DNA of 64,000 nucleotides from Rhizobiales bacterium 64-17 (GCA_001899285.1 MKWA01000008.1:1-64000), one strand, 5' to 3'. Shown: positions 34,780 through 43,553, counted from the stretch's first letter. The notes: a model not told the origin generated them from the sequence alone. Program-made: numbers and translations.

Positions 34780-35481
34780 TCAGGCGGGAATGCGTGCCTC
34801 GTCGTCGGACGGCTCGCGCAGCACATAGCCGCGGCCCCAGACGGTTTCGATGTAGTTCTTGCCGCTCGACGCATTCGCCAGCTTCTTGCGCAGCTTGCAG
34901 ATGAACACGTCGATGATCTTGAGTTCCGGCTCGTCCATGCCGCCATAGAGATGATTGAGGAACATCTCCTTGGTCAGCGTGGTGCCCTTGCGGAGCGAGA
35001 GCAGCTCCAGCATCTGATATTCCTTGCCGGTCAGATGCACGCGGGCGCCGTTCACCTCGACGGTCTTGGTGTCGAGGTTGACGATCAGATCGCCGGTGTT
35101 GATGACCGACTGGGCGTGGCCCTTCGACCGCCGCACGATCGCGTGGATGCGGGCGATCAGCTCGTCCTTGTGGAACGGCTTGGTCATGTAGTCGTCGGCG
35201 CCGAAGCCGAGACCGCGCACCTTGTCCTCGATGCCGGCGAGGCCGGAGAGGATCAGGATCGGCGTCTTGACCTTGGAAACCCGGAGCGCCCGCAGCACCT
35301 CGTAACCCGACATGTCGGGGAGGTTCAGGTCGAGCAGGATGATGTCGTAGTCATAGAGTTTGCCAAGGTCGACGCCTTCCTCACCGAGGTCGGTCGTGTA
35401 GACGTTGAAACTCTCGGATTTCAGCATCAGCTCAATGGATTGAGCGGTGGCGCTGTCGTCCTCAATCAGCAAAACGCGCAT
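34780..35481 (-). CDS. ctrA: Cell-cycle response regulator CtrA
   Basis: This is a 233-residue OmpR-family regulator. The receiver opens [20 protein letters not shown] with phospho-acceptor D51 ([11 protein letters not shown]), the same position as in Caulobacter CtrA. The winged-helix DNA-binding half has [40 protein letters not shown] and [16 protein letters not shown]. These blocks are diagnostic for CtrA. It controls motility and, in some alphaproteobacteria, the cell cycle by binding TTAA-N7-TTAA. ChpT (22963) and SciP (49497) are in this window. A strong AAGGGGA site precedes ATG 35481. Confidence 0.97.
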   Translation of the reverse strand: MRVLLIEDDSATAQSIELMLKSESFNVYTTDLGEEGVDLGKLYDYDIILLDLNLPDMSGYEVLRALRVSKVKTPILILSGLAGIEDKVRGLGFGADDYMTKPFHKDELIARIHAIVRRSKGHAQSVINTGDLIVNLDTKTVEVNGARVHLTGKEYQMLELLSLRKGTTLTKEMFLNHLYGGMDEPELKIIDVFICKLRKKLANASSGKNYIETVWGRGYVLREPSDDEARIPA

Positions 35482-35561
35482 GCCAGTCCCCTTCCTCGCC
35501 GTTCTGGGCTCAAGGTCGGCACGCCGCAGCGGCGGCCTTCAGAAACGCTTTGGGACAAACC

Positions 35562-35730
35562 GATTCGGACGCTACCGGCGCATGGTTAACAAAACCTGAT
35601 TCTCCCACGCAAGCATTTCCTGGCGAATTCAAGGCGAATCGCCGTAAGATGTTGCTGGAAGCCGATTTTCTGGCCGCGCTGTAGCTCATGATCCACATTA
35701 AGAAACGGCGTCAACCGATTCTCATGACTC
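35562..35730. promoter_or_regulatory. Cluster of five GANTC sites between ctrA and fliI
   Basis: GANTC, the CcrM methylation site, occurs at 35562 (GATTC), 35598 (GATTC), 35636 (GAATC), 35717 (GATTC) and 35726 (GACTC). The gap 35482-35904 is 423 bp with no gene. In Caulobacter the ctrA P1 promoter is controlled by GANTC methylation. Confidence 0.55.
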
Positions 35731-35803
35731 GCCCCTTCGGAACAGGCGGGGCGAGCGCAAGCCTGTCGTCCCTCAACGGTGAGCTAATTCTTAACGACGC
35801 GGG

Positions 35804-35818
35804 TAAACATGCGGTTAA
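35804..35818 (+). promoter_or_regulatory. Candidate CtrA box upstream of fliI
   Basis: TAAA-N7-TTAA (one mismatch) lies 86 bp before the fliI ATG; a TTAAC at 35791 is close by. Confidence 0.4.
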
Positions 35819-35886
35819 CGCCGGTGCAGGTCGAGTAACGGTAAGCAAGTGTGAAGATCACGCCGGTTGCGCGGCGATCGTCCCGT

Positions 35887-35916
35887 CATGAAGGCGCTTT
35901 ATCCATGAAGGCGCTT
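35887..35916 (+). repeat. 17-bp-period duplication over the fliI start codon
   Basis: CATGAAGGCGCTT occurs at 35887-35899 and again at 35904-35916. The first copy opens a six-codon frame (MKALYP, stop 35906-35908) that overlaps the fliI ATG as ATGA, and it also supplies GAAGG as a ribosome site. Confidence 0.75.
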
Positions 35917-37233
35917 GCCGAGCAGATCCGCGATATCGACGACCGCGAAACCTATGGTCGCGTCGCGGCGGTGCGCGGCCTGATGGTTGAGGTCGCCGGG
36001 CCGATCCACGCGATGTCGGTCGGCGCGCGGCTGATGATCGAAACCGCGCCCGGCCGCAGCATCCCCGCCGAGGTTGTGGGTTTCACCGGCTCCAATGCCT
36101 TGCTGATGCCGTTTGCCGATCTCGATGGCGTGCGCCGGGGCTGCCGCGCCATCGTCTCGGGCGCGGCTGGCACGGTGCGGCCCTCGGAGGGGTGGCTCGG
36201 CCGCGTCGTCAATGCCATGGGCGAACCGATCGACGGCAAGGGGCCGTTGCCGCCTGGCCTCGCGCCCTATCCGTTCCGCAACGCGCCGCCGGCGGCGCAT
36301 AAGCGCGCCCGTGTCGGCGCGCCGCTCGATCTCGGCGTTCGCGCGCTCAATACCTTCCTGACGGTTTGCCGCGGGCAGCGCATGGGCATCTTCGCCGGCT
36401 CCGGTGTCGGCAAGTCGGTGCTGATGTCGATGCTGGCACGCAATGTCTCTGCTGACGTGTCGGTCATCGGGCTGATCGGCGAACGCGGCCGCGAGGTGCA
36501 GGAGTTCCTGCAGGACGATCTCGGTGACGAGGGCCTGGCACGCTCGGTGGTCGTGGTCTCGACCTCGGACGAACCCGCTTTGATGCGGCGGCAGGCGGCT
36601 TATCTCACCTTGTCGATCGGCGAATATTTCCGCGACGTCGGCAAGAACGTGCTGGTGATGATGGACTCGGTCACGCGCTTCGCCATGGCGCAGCGTGAGA
36701 TCGGCCTGTCCACCGGTGAGCCGCCGACCGCGAAGGGCTATACGCCGACCGTGTTCACCGAACTGCCGCGGCTGCTGGAGCGGGCCGGACCGGGCCCACA
36801 GGGCGGCGGCACCATTACCGGCATCTTCAGCGTGCTGGTCGATGGCGACGACCATAATGAGCCGGTCGCCGACGCGGTTCGCGGCATCCTCGACGGTCAC
36901 ATTGTCATGGAACGGGCCATCGCCGAGCGTGGGCGCTATCCGGCGGTGAACATCCTCAAATCCATCTCCCGCACCATGCCGCGGGCCTGCGATCCGGCCT
37001 ATCTGCCGGTGGTCATGCGGGCCAAACAAGTGATGGCGACCTATTCCGACATGGAAGAACTGATCCGTCTCGGCGCCTACCGGCCGGGGTCCAGCGCCGA
37101 GGTGGATGAAGCCATCGGCTTCAACAAGCCGCTGGAGGAGTTCCTGAAGCAGGGGAAGGGCGAGGCGACCACTCTGGCGGAGGCTTATGCCCGTCTGGAG
37201 CAGATCATGGCCGCGGGTAGCCCCGCACCGTGA
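35905..37233 (+). CDS. fliI: Flagellar export ATPase FliI
   Basis: This is a 442-residue F1-beta-like ATPase powering flagellar type III export. It has Walker [17 protein letters not shown] (about 161-176), the [13 protein letters not shown] block, Walker [13 protein letters not shown], and the export-ATPase-specific [22 protein letters not shown] 35905 is chosen because the frame upstream is not conserved and a duplication supplies GAAGG. fliJ follows after 147 bp. Its regulator FliH is encoded apart, at 45313. Confidence 0.95.
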   Translation: MKALAEQIRDIDDRETYGRVAAVRGLMVEVAGPIHAMSVGARLMIETAPGRSIPAEVVGFTGSNALLMPFADLDGVRRGCRAIVSGAAGTVRPSEGWLGRVVNAMGEPIDGKGPLPPGLAPYPFRNAPPAAHKRARVGAPLDLGVRALNTFLTVCRGQRMGIFAGSGVGKSVLMSMLARNVSADVSVIGLIGERGREVQEFLQDDLGDEGLARSVVVVSTSDEPALMRRQAAYLTLSIGEYFRDVGKNVLVMMDSVTRFAMAQREIGLSTGEPPTAKGYTPTVFTELPRLLERAGPGPQGGGTITGIFSVLVDGDDHNEPVADAVRGILDGHIVMERAIAERGRYPAVNILKSISRTMPRACDPAYLPVVMRAKQVMATYSDMEELIRLGAYRPGSSAEVDEAIGFNKPLEEFLKQGKGEATTLAEAYARLEQIMAAGSPAP

Positions 37234-37274
37234 CTGGGGTTTGGACGCAAAGCGGCCACTTTTGGAAACCGAAA

Positions 37275-37286
37275 ACTAACGTTAGT
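37275..37286. promoter_or_regulatory. 12-bp perfect palindrome before fliJ
   Basis: ACTAACGTTAGT in the 147-bp fliI-fliJ gap contains two inverted TAAC half-sites of the kind CtrA recognises, but not at the usual spacing. Confidence 0.3.
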
Positions 37287-37380
37287 GCGCCTAGATTGCC
37301 CCTGAGTATGGGACCGGACGGGCGGGTGTTCGCCGCTCAGCCGGTCATTCGGGCATGAGACTTCGGGGGAGTATGAGTCG

Positions 37381-37797
37381 ATGAAGTCACGCGAAACCCT
37401 TATCCGGCTGAAGAAATTCGCCGTCGATGAAAAGCGGCGCAAGGCCGCCCAGATCGAATCCATGATCGCCGACTTCGACCGCATGGCCGGCGACCTCGAG
37501 CGCGAGATCAAGACCGAGCAGGATCGCGCCAACATCCATGATCCGTCGCATTTCGCCTATCCGACCTATGCCAAGGCGGCGGCGACCCGGCGGGAAAACC
37601 TCAAGCGCTCCACCGACGAACTGCGCATTCAGCTCGAGGATGCCAAGTCGGCGCTTGCCGAGGCGTTCGAGGAATTGAAGAAGGTCGAGATGCTGGATCA
37701 GCGCGACCAGGCCCGCGAACTGGCGGAAGCCAACAGCCGCGAACAGGCCGAACTCGATTCCATTGGCGCGATGCGTTTCCACGCCGCCCGCGCCTGA
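37381..37797 (+). CDS. fliJ: Flagellar export chaperone FliJ
   Basis: This is a 138-residue, almost fully helical coiled-coil protein: SRETLIRLKKFAVDEKRRKA, DLEREIKTEQDRA, RRENLKRSTDELRIQLEDAK. Length, composition and position directly after fliI identify FliJ, the central stalk of the FliI ATPase ring. GGGGGAG at 37365-37371 precedes the ATG. Sequence identity in this family is low, so the name rests on context plus shape. Confidence 0.88.
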   Translation: MKSRETLIRLKKFAVDEKRRKAAQIESMIADFDRMAGDLEREIKTEQDRANIHDPSHFAYPTYAKAAATRRENLKRSTDELRIQLEDAKSALAEAFEELKKVEMLDQRDQARELAEANSREQAELDSIGAMRFHAARA

Positions 37798-37816
37798 CCG
37801 GCCGTCACCTCCTTGC

Positions 37817-37845
37817 AAAAAAAGCGCCCGGTCAAAACCGGGCGC
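37817..37845 (-). terminator. Intrinsic terminator between fliJ and the small membrane gene
   Basis: GCGCCCGGT/ACCGGGCGC stem with CAAA loop; on the minus strand it is followed by seven Ts. It serves the 71-aa gene on the minus strand and, as a hairpin, may also stop fliJ transcription. Confidence 0.85.
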
Positions 37846-37884
37846 ATCAAGGAGGGAGGTAAAGACGAAATCAGCCTGTCGAGA

Positions 37885-38100
37885 TCAGCGGATCACGGTG
37901 GTTCCGCTGGTCGAATAATTCACCGGCGCACCGGCTTTCAGGGCTGGGCCCTGCGCCTGTTGCGACACCAGCACATCGGTCCCCAGGTCGACATCGCGCG
38001 CAGCAATGCCGACGCCGGCCACCATAGTGGCGGCGATCAAAGCAACCACGACGATCTTGAGATGCGTCGTGCGATCCGCGGTGTAGAGCGAAGAGTTCAT
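37885..38100 (-). CDS. Small single-span membrane protein (71 aa)
   Basis: This is a 71-residue protein starting MNSSLYTADRTTHLKIVVVA. One membrane span covers about 15-34, and a short exported tail follows, ending STSGTTVIR. Similar short proteins with the N-terminal ADRTTHLKIVVVAL pattern are, as I recall, common in Bradyrhizobium and relatives, with no known role. A strong GGGAGGACG site precedes ATG 38100 and a good terminator follows, so it is an independent gene. Confidence 0.8.
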   Translation of the reverse strand: MNSSLYTADRTTHLKIVVVALIAATMVAGVGIAARDVDLGTDVLVSQQAQGPALKAGAPVNYSTSGTTVIR

Positions 38101-38253
38101 CGCGACGTCCTCCCGTGTGCCAACTGTTGGTCGCAACAACCGGAGCTTCGGTTCATCTGTCATGAACCCAACGTGGGGACGCGCCTATAGGTTCCCAAGA
38201 GGCTTTCAACGAACCGTGAGAGCCGCGCGAGAACCCTAGAATGTTTATATTTT

Positions 38254-40374
38254 TCAGATACTTGAGAGGGTCTTGAGCCGGGCCCGCGGGTGGATTTCGG
38301 CCTGGCCGACGACCGGGGTCTGCGCCCTGAATCGCTCGATGATACTGCGCACGAACGGCCGGATCGCCGACGATGACACCAGAACCGGCGCTTCGCCTTC
38401 ACGCGCCGCCGCCTCGAATTTCTCACGCACGGCGGTGATGAATTCCGACAGGCGCGAGGGCTGCATCGCCAGATGCCGCTCGTCGCCCTGGCCGACAATG
38501 GCGTCGGCGAAGTGCTGCTCCCATTTCGCCGACAGTGCGATCAACGGCAGATAGCCCGAATGGGTCGTATATTGCGCGCAGATCTGGCGCGCGAGCCGCA
38601 CCCGCACGTGCTCGGCGATCGAGGTCGGATTGCGCGTGACCGCGAGCGCGTCGGCGACGCCTTCAAGGATCGTCGACAGATCGCGGATCGAGACGCGCTC
38701 GGCGAGCAGCGTCTGCAGCACGCGCTGGACACCGGACATGGTGATGAGCGAGGGGACGATGTCCTTGAGCAACTCGCCCTGTTCCTTCGGCAGTTCCTTG
38801 GTGAGCTTTTGCACCTCGCCGTAGGACAAAAGCTCCGACATGTTCGACTTGAGCAGTTCGGTGAGATGCGTCGACAGGACGGTGGCGGCGTCGACCACGG
38901 TGTAGCCCTTGATCGAGGCTTCTTCCTTGTGGTTCGCGTCGATCCAGGTGGCTGGCAGGCCGAAGGTCGGCTCGGTGGTGTGCGTGCCGGGCAGCAGCAC
39001 CTGACCGCCGGCCGGGTCCATCACCATGAACTGGCCAGGCCAGATCTGGCCGGAGCCGGCTTCGACTTCCTTGATCTTGATCGAATAGGTGTTCGGGTCG
39101 AGCTGGACATTGTCGAGGATGCGCACCGCCGGCATCACGAAGCCCATCTCGATGGCGAGCGAGCGGCGCAGCGCCTTGATCTGCTCGGTCAGGCGGTCAT
39201 TGCCGTCCGGCGCGTTGATCAGCGGCAGCAGGGCGTAGCCGATCTCGATCTTGAGATCGTCGATCTTCAAGGCGGTGGAGATCGGCTCCTCGGCCGGCGC
39301 AGTGGCGGTCGCGGACTTGGCGTTGGCGGCAGTGGCCTCGGTCGCCTCGTCCACTTTCACCCGCTTGCTCATGGTGTAGGCGAGGGCGCAGGCGCCGCCG
39401 CCGAGGCCGAGAAACGGTAGCATCGGAATGCCGGGCAAGAGCGCCATCACCAGCATCACGCCGCCGGCCATGCCGAGTGCCTGCGGGTAACCGGAGAACT
39501 GCTTGAACAGGGCCTTGTCGGCGGCGCCCGAGACGCCGGCCTTGGACACGAGCAGGCCGGCTGCGGTGGAGACCACCAGCGCCGGGATCTGCGTGACGAG
39601 GCCGTCACCGACGGTGAGCAGGGTGTAGGAGCGCACGGCATCGCCGAAGCTCAGATTCTGCTGCACGATGCCGATGATCATGCCGCCGATGATGTTGATG
39701 AACACGATCAGCAGGCCGGCGATGGCGTCGCCACGCACGAATTTCGAGGCGCCGTCCATGGCGCCGAAGAAGCCGCCTTCGTCCTCGAGGATCTTGCGCC
39801 GCCGCCGCGCCTCGGCCTCGTCGATCAGGCCGGCCGACAGGTCGGCGTCGATCGCCATCTGCTTGCCGGGCATGGCGTCGAGGTGGAAGCGCGCCGCCAC
39901 TTCGGCGATGCGGCCGGAGCCCTTGGTGATGACCACGAAGTTCACGATCACCAGGATCGCGAACACGATCAGGCCGATCACGAAATTGCCGCCCATCACG
40001 AAGTTGCCGAACGCCTCGATGACGTGGCCGGCGGCCGAACTGCCCTCGTGGCCGTGCGACAGGATGAGACGGGTCGAGGCCAGGTTGAGTGACAACCGCA
40101 GCATCGTTGAGATCAACAGCACGGTCGGGAACGACGAGAATTCCAGCGGCGTGTGGATGAACAGCGCCGTCATCAGGATCAGCACCGACAGGATGATCGA
40201 GATCGCCAGCGCGACGTCGAGCAGCAGCGGCGGCAGCGGCAGGATCAGGACCACCAGGATGGTCAGGACGCCGATGGCGAGCGCGAGGTCGCCGCGCTTG
40301 AGCAGGGTGCTCAGATCGCCCATTGCCGGGAGCTTGAAGCCCCCGCCTGATTGTCCGGCGGTAACGTCGCTCAT
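38254..40374 (-). CDS. flhA: Flagellar export gate protein FlhA
   Basis: This is a 706-residue export-gate component. The N-terminal half has eight membrane spans, beginning LALAIGVLTILVVLILPLPP, and the conserved cytoplasmic FHIPEP-type loop. Here that loop contains RLSLNLASTRLILSHGHEG, then FVITKGSGRIAEVAARFHLDAMPGKQMAIDADL, given in pieces: VITKGSGRIAEVAARF, HLDAMPGKQMAIDADL. The C-terminal half is the soluble ring that binds chaperone-substrate complexes. ATG 40374 is chosen over upstream codons that fall in the promoter. It is transcribed alone here, with fliI-fliJ convergent beyond it. Confidence 0.96.
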   Translation of the reverse strand: MSDVTAGQSGGGFKLPAMGDLSTLLKRGDLALAIGVLTILVVLILPLPPLLLDVALAISIILSVLILMTALFIHTPLEFSSFPTVLLISTMLRLSLNLASTRLILSHGHEGSSAAGHVIEAFGNFVMGGNFVIGLIVFAILVIVNFVVITKGSGRIAEVAARFHLDAMPGKQMAIDADLSAGLIDEAEARRRRKILEDEGGFFGAMDGASKFVRGDAIAGLLIVFINIIGGMIIGIVQQNLSFGDAVRSYTLLTVGDGLVTQIPALVVSTAAGLLVSKAGVSGAADKALFKQFSGYPQALGMAGGVMLVMALLPGIPMLPFLGLGGGACALAYTMSKRVKVDEATEATAANAKSATATAPAEEPISTALKIDDLKIEIGYALLPLINAPDGNDRLTEQIKALRRSLAIEMGFVMPAVRILDNVQLDPNTYSIKIKEVEAGSGQIWPGQFMVMDPAGGQVLLPGTHTTEPTFGLPATWIDANHKEEASIKGYTVVDAATVLSTHLTELLKSNMSELLSYGEVQKLTKELPKEQGELLKDIVPSLITMSGVQRVLQTLLAERVSIRDLSTILEGVADALAVTRNPTSIAEHVRVRLARQICAQYTTHSGYLPLIALSAKWEQHFADAIVGQGDERHLAMQPSRLSEFITAVREKFEAAAREGEAPVLVSSSAIRPFVRSIIERFRAQTPVVGQAEIHPRARLKTLSSI

Positions 40375-40505
40375 TCTGCCTGGAAGCCCCGAACCCCAAA
40401 TCGTCGATTTGGAGCGCAAATCCGGATCGCGGACGCGAAATAACTAGGTCAGAGGGCACCGGCGGACGCCGGCACCCGGGAATCGACTGAAACACCCCAA
40501 CCCCA

Positions 40506-40543
40506 GGCAATTTTTGCCCGGTCCATGGTTAGCGGCTGGTTAA
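40506..40543 (-). promoter_or_regulatory. flhA upstream element shared with fliF, with CtrA box
   Basis: Plus-strand order: GGCAATTTTTGCCC, a 5-nt spacer, ATGGTTAGCGGCTGGTTAA. The final part holds TTAG-N7-TTAA (40529-40543). A near-identical 38-bp block lies before fliF at 48803-48840. It is about 130-170 bp upstream of the flhA start. Confidence 0.7.
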
Positions 40544-40623
40544 TTTTTTAAAGCCGGCGACAGCGGCGGCTTTCCGCGCCAGCGAGCGGGGACAGGCCGT
40601 GCGGAAAAACCACCGCTGCCTAA

Positions 40624-40645
40624 GCCCCGGGAGCATTCCCGGGGC
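40624..40645 (-). terminator. Hairpin after the fasciclin gene
   Basis: GCCCCGGGA/TCCCGGGGC, a perfect 9-bp stem with a 4-nt loop, lies 16 bp past the fasciclin stop. It lacks a T-run. Confidence 0.55.
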
Positions 40646-40660
40646 GGCAGGAGAACCGGG

Positions 40661-41266
40661 TCAGCCCGGCAGCATCACGGTGTCGATCACATGGATGACG
40701 CCGTTCGACTGGTTGACGTTGGCGATGGTGACCTTGGCCTTGTCGCCCTTGGCGTCGGTCACCGTCAGCATATTGCCGGACTGGGTGACGGTGAGGTCCT
40801 CGCCCTCGACGGTCTTGAGCATCGCCTTGCCACCGCCCTTCTTCACCGCCTCCATCAGATCCTTGGCGCTCATCTTGCCGGCGACGACGTGATAGGTGAG
40901 CACCGCCTTGAGCTTGTCCTTGTTCTCGGGCTTGAGCAGCGTGTCGACCGTGCCGGCCGGCAACTTCTTGAACGCCTCGTTGGTCGGGGCGAACACCGTG
41001 AAGGGGCCAGGGCCGGACAGCGTATCGACCAGGCCGGCCGCCTTCACCGCCGCCACTAGCGTGGTGTGATCCTTGGAGTTGACGGCGTTCTGCACGATGT
41101 TTTTGTTGGAATACATTGGCGCGCCGCCGACCGTGACCGGCTTGGCGCTCTCGCTTTTCATCATGTCGTTTTTCATCGCGTCATTCTTCATCTGCGCGAT
41201 GGCGGGAGCTGCGGCGAGCGTCATTGCGATGAACGCGCTGCCAGCCAGCAAATGAATCTTCGTCAT
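40661..41266 (-). CDS. Secreted fasciclin-domain protein
   Basis: This is a 201-residue exported protein: signal peptide (1-25, APAIAQ), a Met/Lys-rich segment (MKNDAMKNDMMKSESAK), then one FAS1 domain with NIVQNAVNSKDHTTLVAAVK, GPFTVFAPTNEAFKKLP, TYHVVAGKMSA and the closing NGVIHVIDTVMLPG. FAS1 domains mediate adhesion or matrix contact. GGAGG fixes ATG 41266. It lies directly downstream of an ECF sigma/anti-sigma pair; in Mycobacterium tuberculosis SigK-RskA control fasciclin-domain proteins MPT70/MPT83, so the same logic is likely here. Confidence 0.92.
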   Translation of the reverse strand: MTKIHLLAGSAFIAMTLAAAPAIAQMKNDAMKNDMMKSESAKPVTVGGAPMYSNKNIVQNAVNSKDHTTLVAAVKAAGLVDTLSGPGPFTVFAPTNEAFKKLPAGTVDTLLKPENKDKLKAVLTYHVVAGKMSAKDLMEAVKKGGGKAMLKTVEGEDLTVTQSGNMLTVTDAKGDKAKVTIANVNQSNGVIHVIDTVMLPG

Positions 41267-41357
41267 GAGATATCCTCCGTCACTCGTTTGATGTTGATCT
41301 TGCGATCGGGACATCGGAGTTACGAAGCGATGGCCGCGGCAGACGCCGGCGGCGTTC

Positions 41358-42074
41358 TCACAGGCTCGTGAGTTTGCCCTGCGCGACGACCGGGCCGGTC
41401 GGAGCACCCGTGGGCGAACCGCCCGGCGGTTCGATCGATACCGCGAGCGCGGCATCTGTATTGGTGTGCGCGCGCAGATTGCCGGGAATGGTGATTGTCA
41501 CCGCGCGATCGGCACTCAACAGACCGAGCGCGTGCGGCGCGCTGCCGGGGACGATCAGCCACAGTTCCGGTACGCGATCCGGAACCGCAGCGAACGCCGC
41601 CGGAGAGACCACCATCTGACCGCGTGCGGTGTCGATCGTGGCGATGAAGTGGCGATGGCCGCCGCCGTCGATCGACGCCGTAAGCGGCAGCGGCGTGGGC
41701 GCGCGCAGCATGATGAACAGCGCAGCGACGCTGGCTGCGGCAAGCGCCGTGGTGCCGGCCGCAAGCCCGCGCCAGAAATTCAGGCCGCTCCACCATCCCG
41801 CGCGCATCTCGGGCATGGCGCGCCGCGCCGGAGTGCCCTGAATCGCATCGAGGATGCGCTCCCAGACTTGCGGCGGCGGCGGCACGGATTCCACGGTGTT
41901 GGCCCAGGGCAGCAGACGCTTCTCCCAGTCGCCGACGGCGCGCGCGAAGAATGCGTCGCGCACGATGCGGCGCTCGGCGTCGGCGCGCTCGTCCGCGCCC
42001 AGCACGCCGAGCACATATTCGGCGGCGAGCATGTCGGAGTCAGGAACTCCGCTATGGGTGTCGACGTCGCTCAT
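41358..42074 (-). CDS. Anti-sigma factor, RskA type
   Basis: This is a 238-residue membrane anti-sigma factor. The cytoplasmic N-terminus (LAAEYVLGVLGADERADAER, then a FFARAVGDWEKRLLPWA segment) matches the RskA/RskA-like sigma-binding domain. One membrane span lies near 108-128 (AAGTTALAAASVAALFIM), and the periplasmic RskA C-terminal domain includes RVPELWLIVPGSAPHALGLL. Its ATG overlaps the sigma-factor stop (TGATG). It should hold the ECF sigma inactive until a periplasmic signal triggers its cleavage. Confidence 0.9.
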   Translation of the reverse strand: MSDVDTHSGVPDSDMLAAEYVLGVLGADERADAERRIVRDAFFARAVGDWEKRLLPWANTVESVPPPPQVWERILDAIQGTPARRAMPEMRAGWWSGLNFWRGLAAGTTALAAASVAALFIMLRAPTPLPLTASIDGGGHRHFIATIDTARGQMVVSPAAFAAVPDRVPELWLIVPGSAPHALGLLSADRAVTITIPGNLRAHTNTDAALAVSIEPPGGSPTGAPTGPVVAQGKLTSL

Positions 42075-42628
42075 CAGCCCAGGCACGCCTTCAGTTTCAA
42101 CATCGCCCGCCGGATCCAGCTCTTCATGGTCCCAAGCGGCACGCTCATGCGTTGCGCGAGATCGTCATAGGTCACACCGTCGAAGAAGGCGCCGCGCAAC
42201 GCCTTCTGTTCGTGCTCCGCGAGGCCGTCGAGGCAGTCATGCAGGCGCTGTGTCACCTCGGCCTGTTCCAGCGCGTCGTCGGCGAGCGGGCGTCCGTCAG
42301 GCACCTCGGCCGCCAGGTCGACCGGACCACCGGCACGGGCCGCGCTACGGGTGCGCACGCGGTCGATCGCCTTATTGCGGGCAATGGCGATCAGCCAGGT
42401 CATCGGGCTGGCTTTTGCCGGATCGAAGCTCGCCGCCTTGCGCCAGACCAACAGGTAAACCTCCTGCAGTACGTCCTCCGCTTCCTCGCGTTGCCTGCAG
42501 ATACGCAGGCAGACGCCAAAAAGCTTCGCGCAGGTCAGCCGATAGGTGGTCTGCAAGGCGCCGCGGTCGCCGGTTGCGACACGCGCGATAGCGTCCGCCA
42601 GCAGTTTGCGGTTGGCCTCAACATCCAT
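42074..42628 (-). CDS. ECF-family RNA polymerase sigma factor (SigK-like)
   Basis: This is a 184-residue sigma factor. Region 2 is LFGVCLRICRQREEAEDVLQ with EVYLLVWRKAASFDP and the -10-contact MTWLIAIARNKAIDRVRTR. Region 4 is LAEHEQKALRGAFFDGVTYD with DLAQRMSVPLGTMKSWIRRA. Its pairing with an RskA-type anti-sigma and a fasciclin gene points to the SigK-like ECF group (ECF19). It is 21 bp downstream of a small exported protein gene, so these four genes may form one unit, with a separate promoter before the fasciclin gene possible. Confidence 0.93.
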   Translation of the reverse strand: MDVEANRKLLADAIARVATGDRGALQTTYRLTCAKLFGVCLRICRQREEAEDVLQEVYLLVWRKAASFDPAKASPMTWLIAIARNKAIDRVRTRSAARAGGPVDLAAEVPDGRPLADDALEQAEVTQRLHDCLDGLAEHEQKALRGAFFDGVTYDDLAQRMSVPLGTMKSWIRRAMLKLKACLG

Positions 42629-42649
42629 GCTGTGACGTATGACGGAAAG

Positions 42650-43030
42650 TCAGCGCCGGCGCCAGCGTTCCGCGCCGACGCGGGTTCCGCCGGCATAGGT
42701 CCAGACGCCGACCCAGTCGTCGCCATCCTCGCCGTAGAGCGCGAGACCGGTCTGATCGCCGGAGCGGTAGGAGACGGAGATGAACTTGTCGTTGCCGATG
42801 CCGGTGCCGATGTAACGCGTGTTCCCGACCACCCAGACGACGCGATAGGTCTCGCCGGTTTTTTCCACCGTCACCGAGCCGGTGTAGGCCGACCCGCCGC
42901 CGGGATTGGTGCCTTCGACGGCATAGCGCCCGACCGGGTCGTCGGCGCGGGCGAGGCCGGCGGTGAGCAGCAGCAGGGTGGTGGTGGCAAGCGCAAGGCG
43001 GCGCAATGGACGGCGCATCAGACGATTCAT
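42650..43030 (-). CDS. Small exported beta-rich protein
   Basis: This is a 126-residue protein with a signal peptide (MNRLMRRPLRRLALATTTLL, cleavage near LARADD). The mature domain of alternating beta strands is YAVEGTNPGGGSAYTGSV, GETYRVVWVVGNTRYIGTG and TGLALYGEDGDDWVGVWTYA. GGAGA supports ATG 43030. The 21-bp gap to the ECF sigma suggests one operon, making it a possible extracytoplasmic partner of the stress system. Family not recognised with certainty. Confidence 0.75.
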   Translation of the reverse strand: MNRLMRRPLRRLALATTTLLLLTAGLARADDPVGRYAVEGTNPGGGSAYTGSVTVEKTGETYRVVWVVGNTRYIGTGIGNDKFISVSYRSGDQTGLALYGEDGDDWVGVWTYAGGTRVGAERWRRR

Positions 43031-43192
43031 GACGTGTCTCCGTGTGTCCGGTTCTGTGGCCGGACCCACGGCGCGCGTACCGCTTCGGTTCAGCCCCCCG
43101 GAGCCGATTTAGGCACGCCGGATGGGTGCGGACAAATAAACACACGTTGATGCGACGGCGCCGGAGCCTCGCGCGGCCTCAGCCGCACCTGT

Positions 43193-43444
43193 TCAGCCAC
43201 ATGCGCGGCAGTCGCAGGACGCCGCATCATGCACCTCGCCGCAGCCGAGGCACGATAGTGTGGCCTCTGGCCGCAGCAGGTTGCCGACGCTCATCACGTC
43301 GGTGAACAGCATGATGATGCCGTTCTGCGGGCAGGAGGCCTGCACCGCGCGCCGGCGGGCGCTGAGATGCGGCGCATCGTCGCTGATCACGGCGAACCGG
43401 GGCGGGCGTTCGCCGCCGCCGGTTGGCTTCTTGAGTGCTCCCAT
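43193..43444 (-). CDS. Small Cys-rich protein with zinc-ribbon-like tail
   Basis: This is an 83-residue protein. The N-terminal half is basic (MGALKKPTGGGERPPRF), and the middle RRRAVQASCPQNGIIMLFTD is hydrophobic. The C-terminus has two Cys pairs, CLGC and CDCRAC, spaced 10 residues apart, which is a plausible single-zinc site. GGAG eight bases upstream lies inside a CGGAG-AAC-CTCCG hairpin. No family recognised. It sits between flbD and the ECF module on the same strand; nothing else shows its role. Confidence 0.65.
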   Translation of the reverse strand: MGALKKPTGGGERPPRFAVISDDAPHLSARRRAVQASCPQNGIIMLFTDVMSVGNLLRPEATLSCLGCGEVHDAASCDCRACG

Positions 43445-43553
43445 CGGAGGTTCTCCGCTCGTCGCCTTGGTTGAGGGCGGACCGACGGGACTGTCGGTGG
43501 CCGCCGACGCACGCACCCGGCACGATCACTCACATCGATTTCATGCGCTGCGC

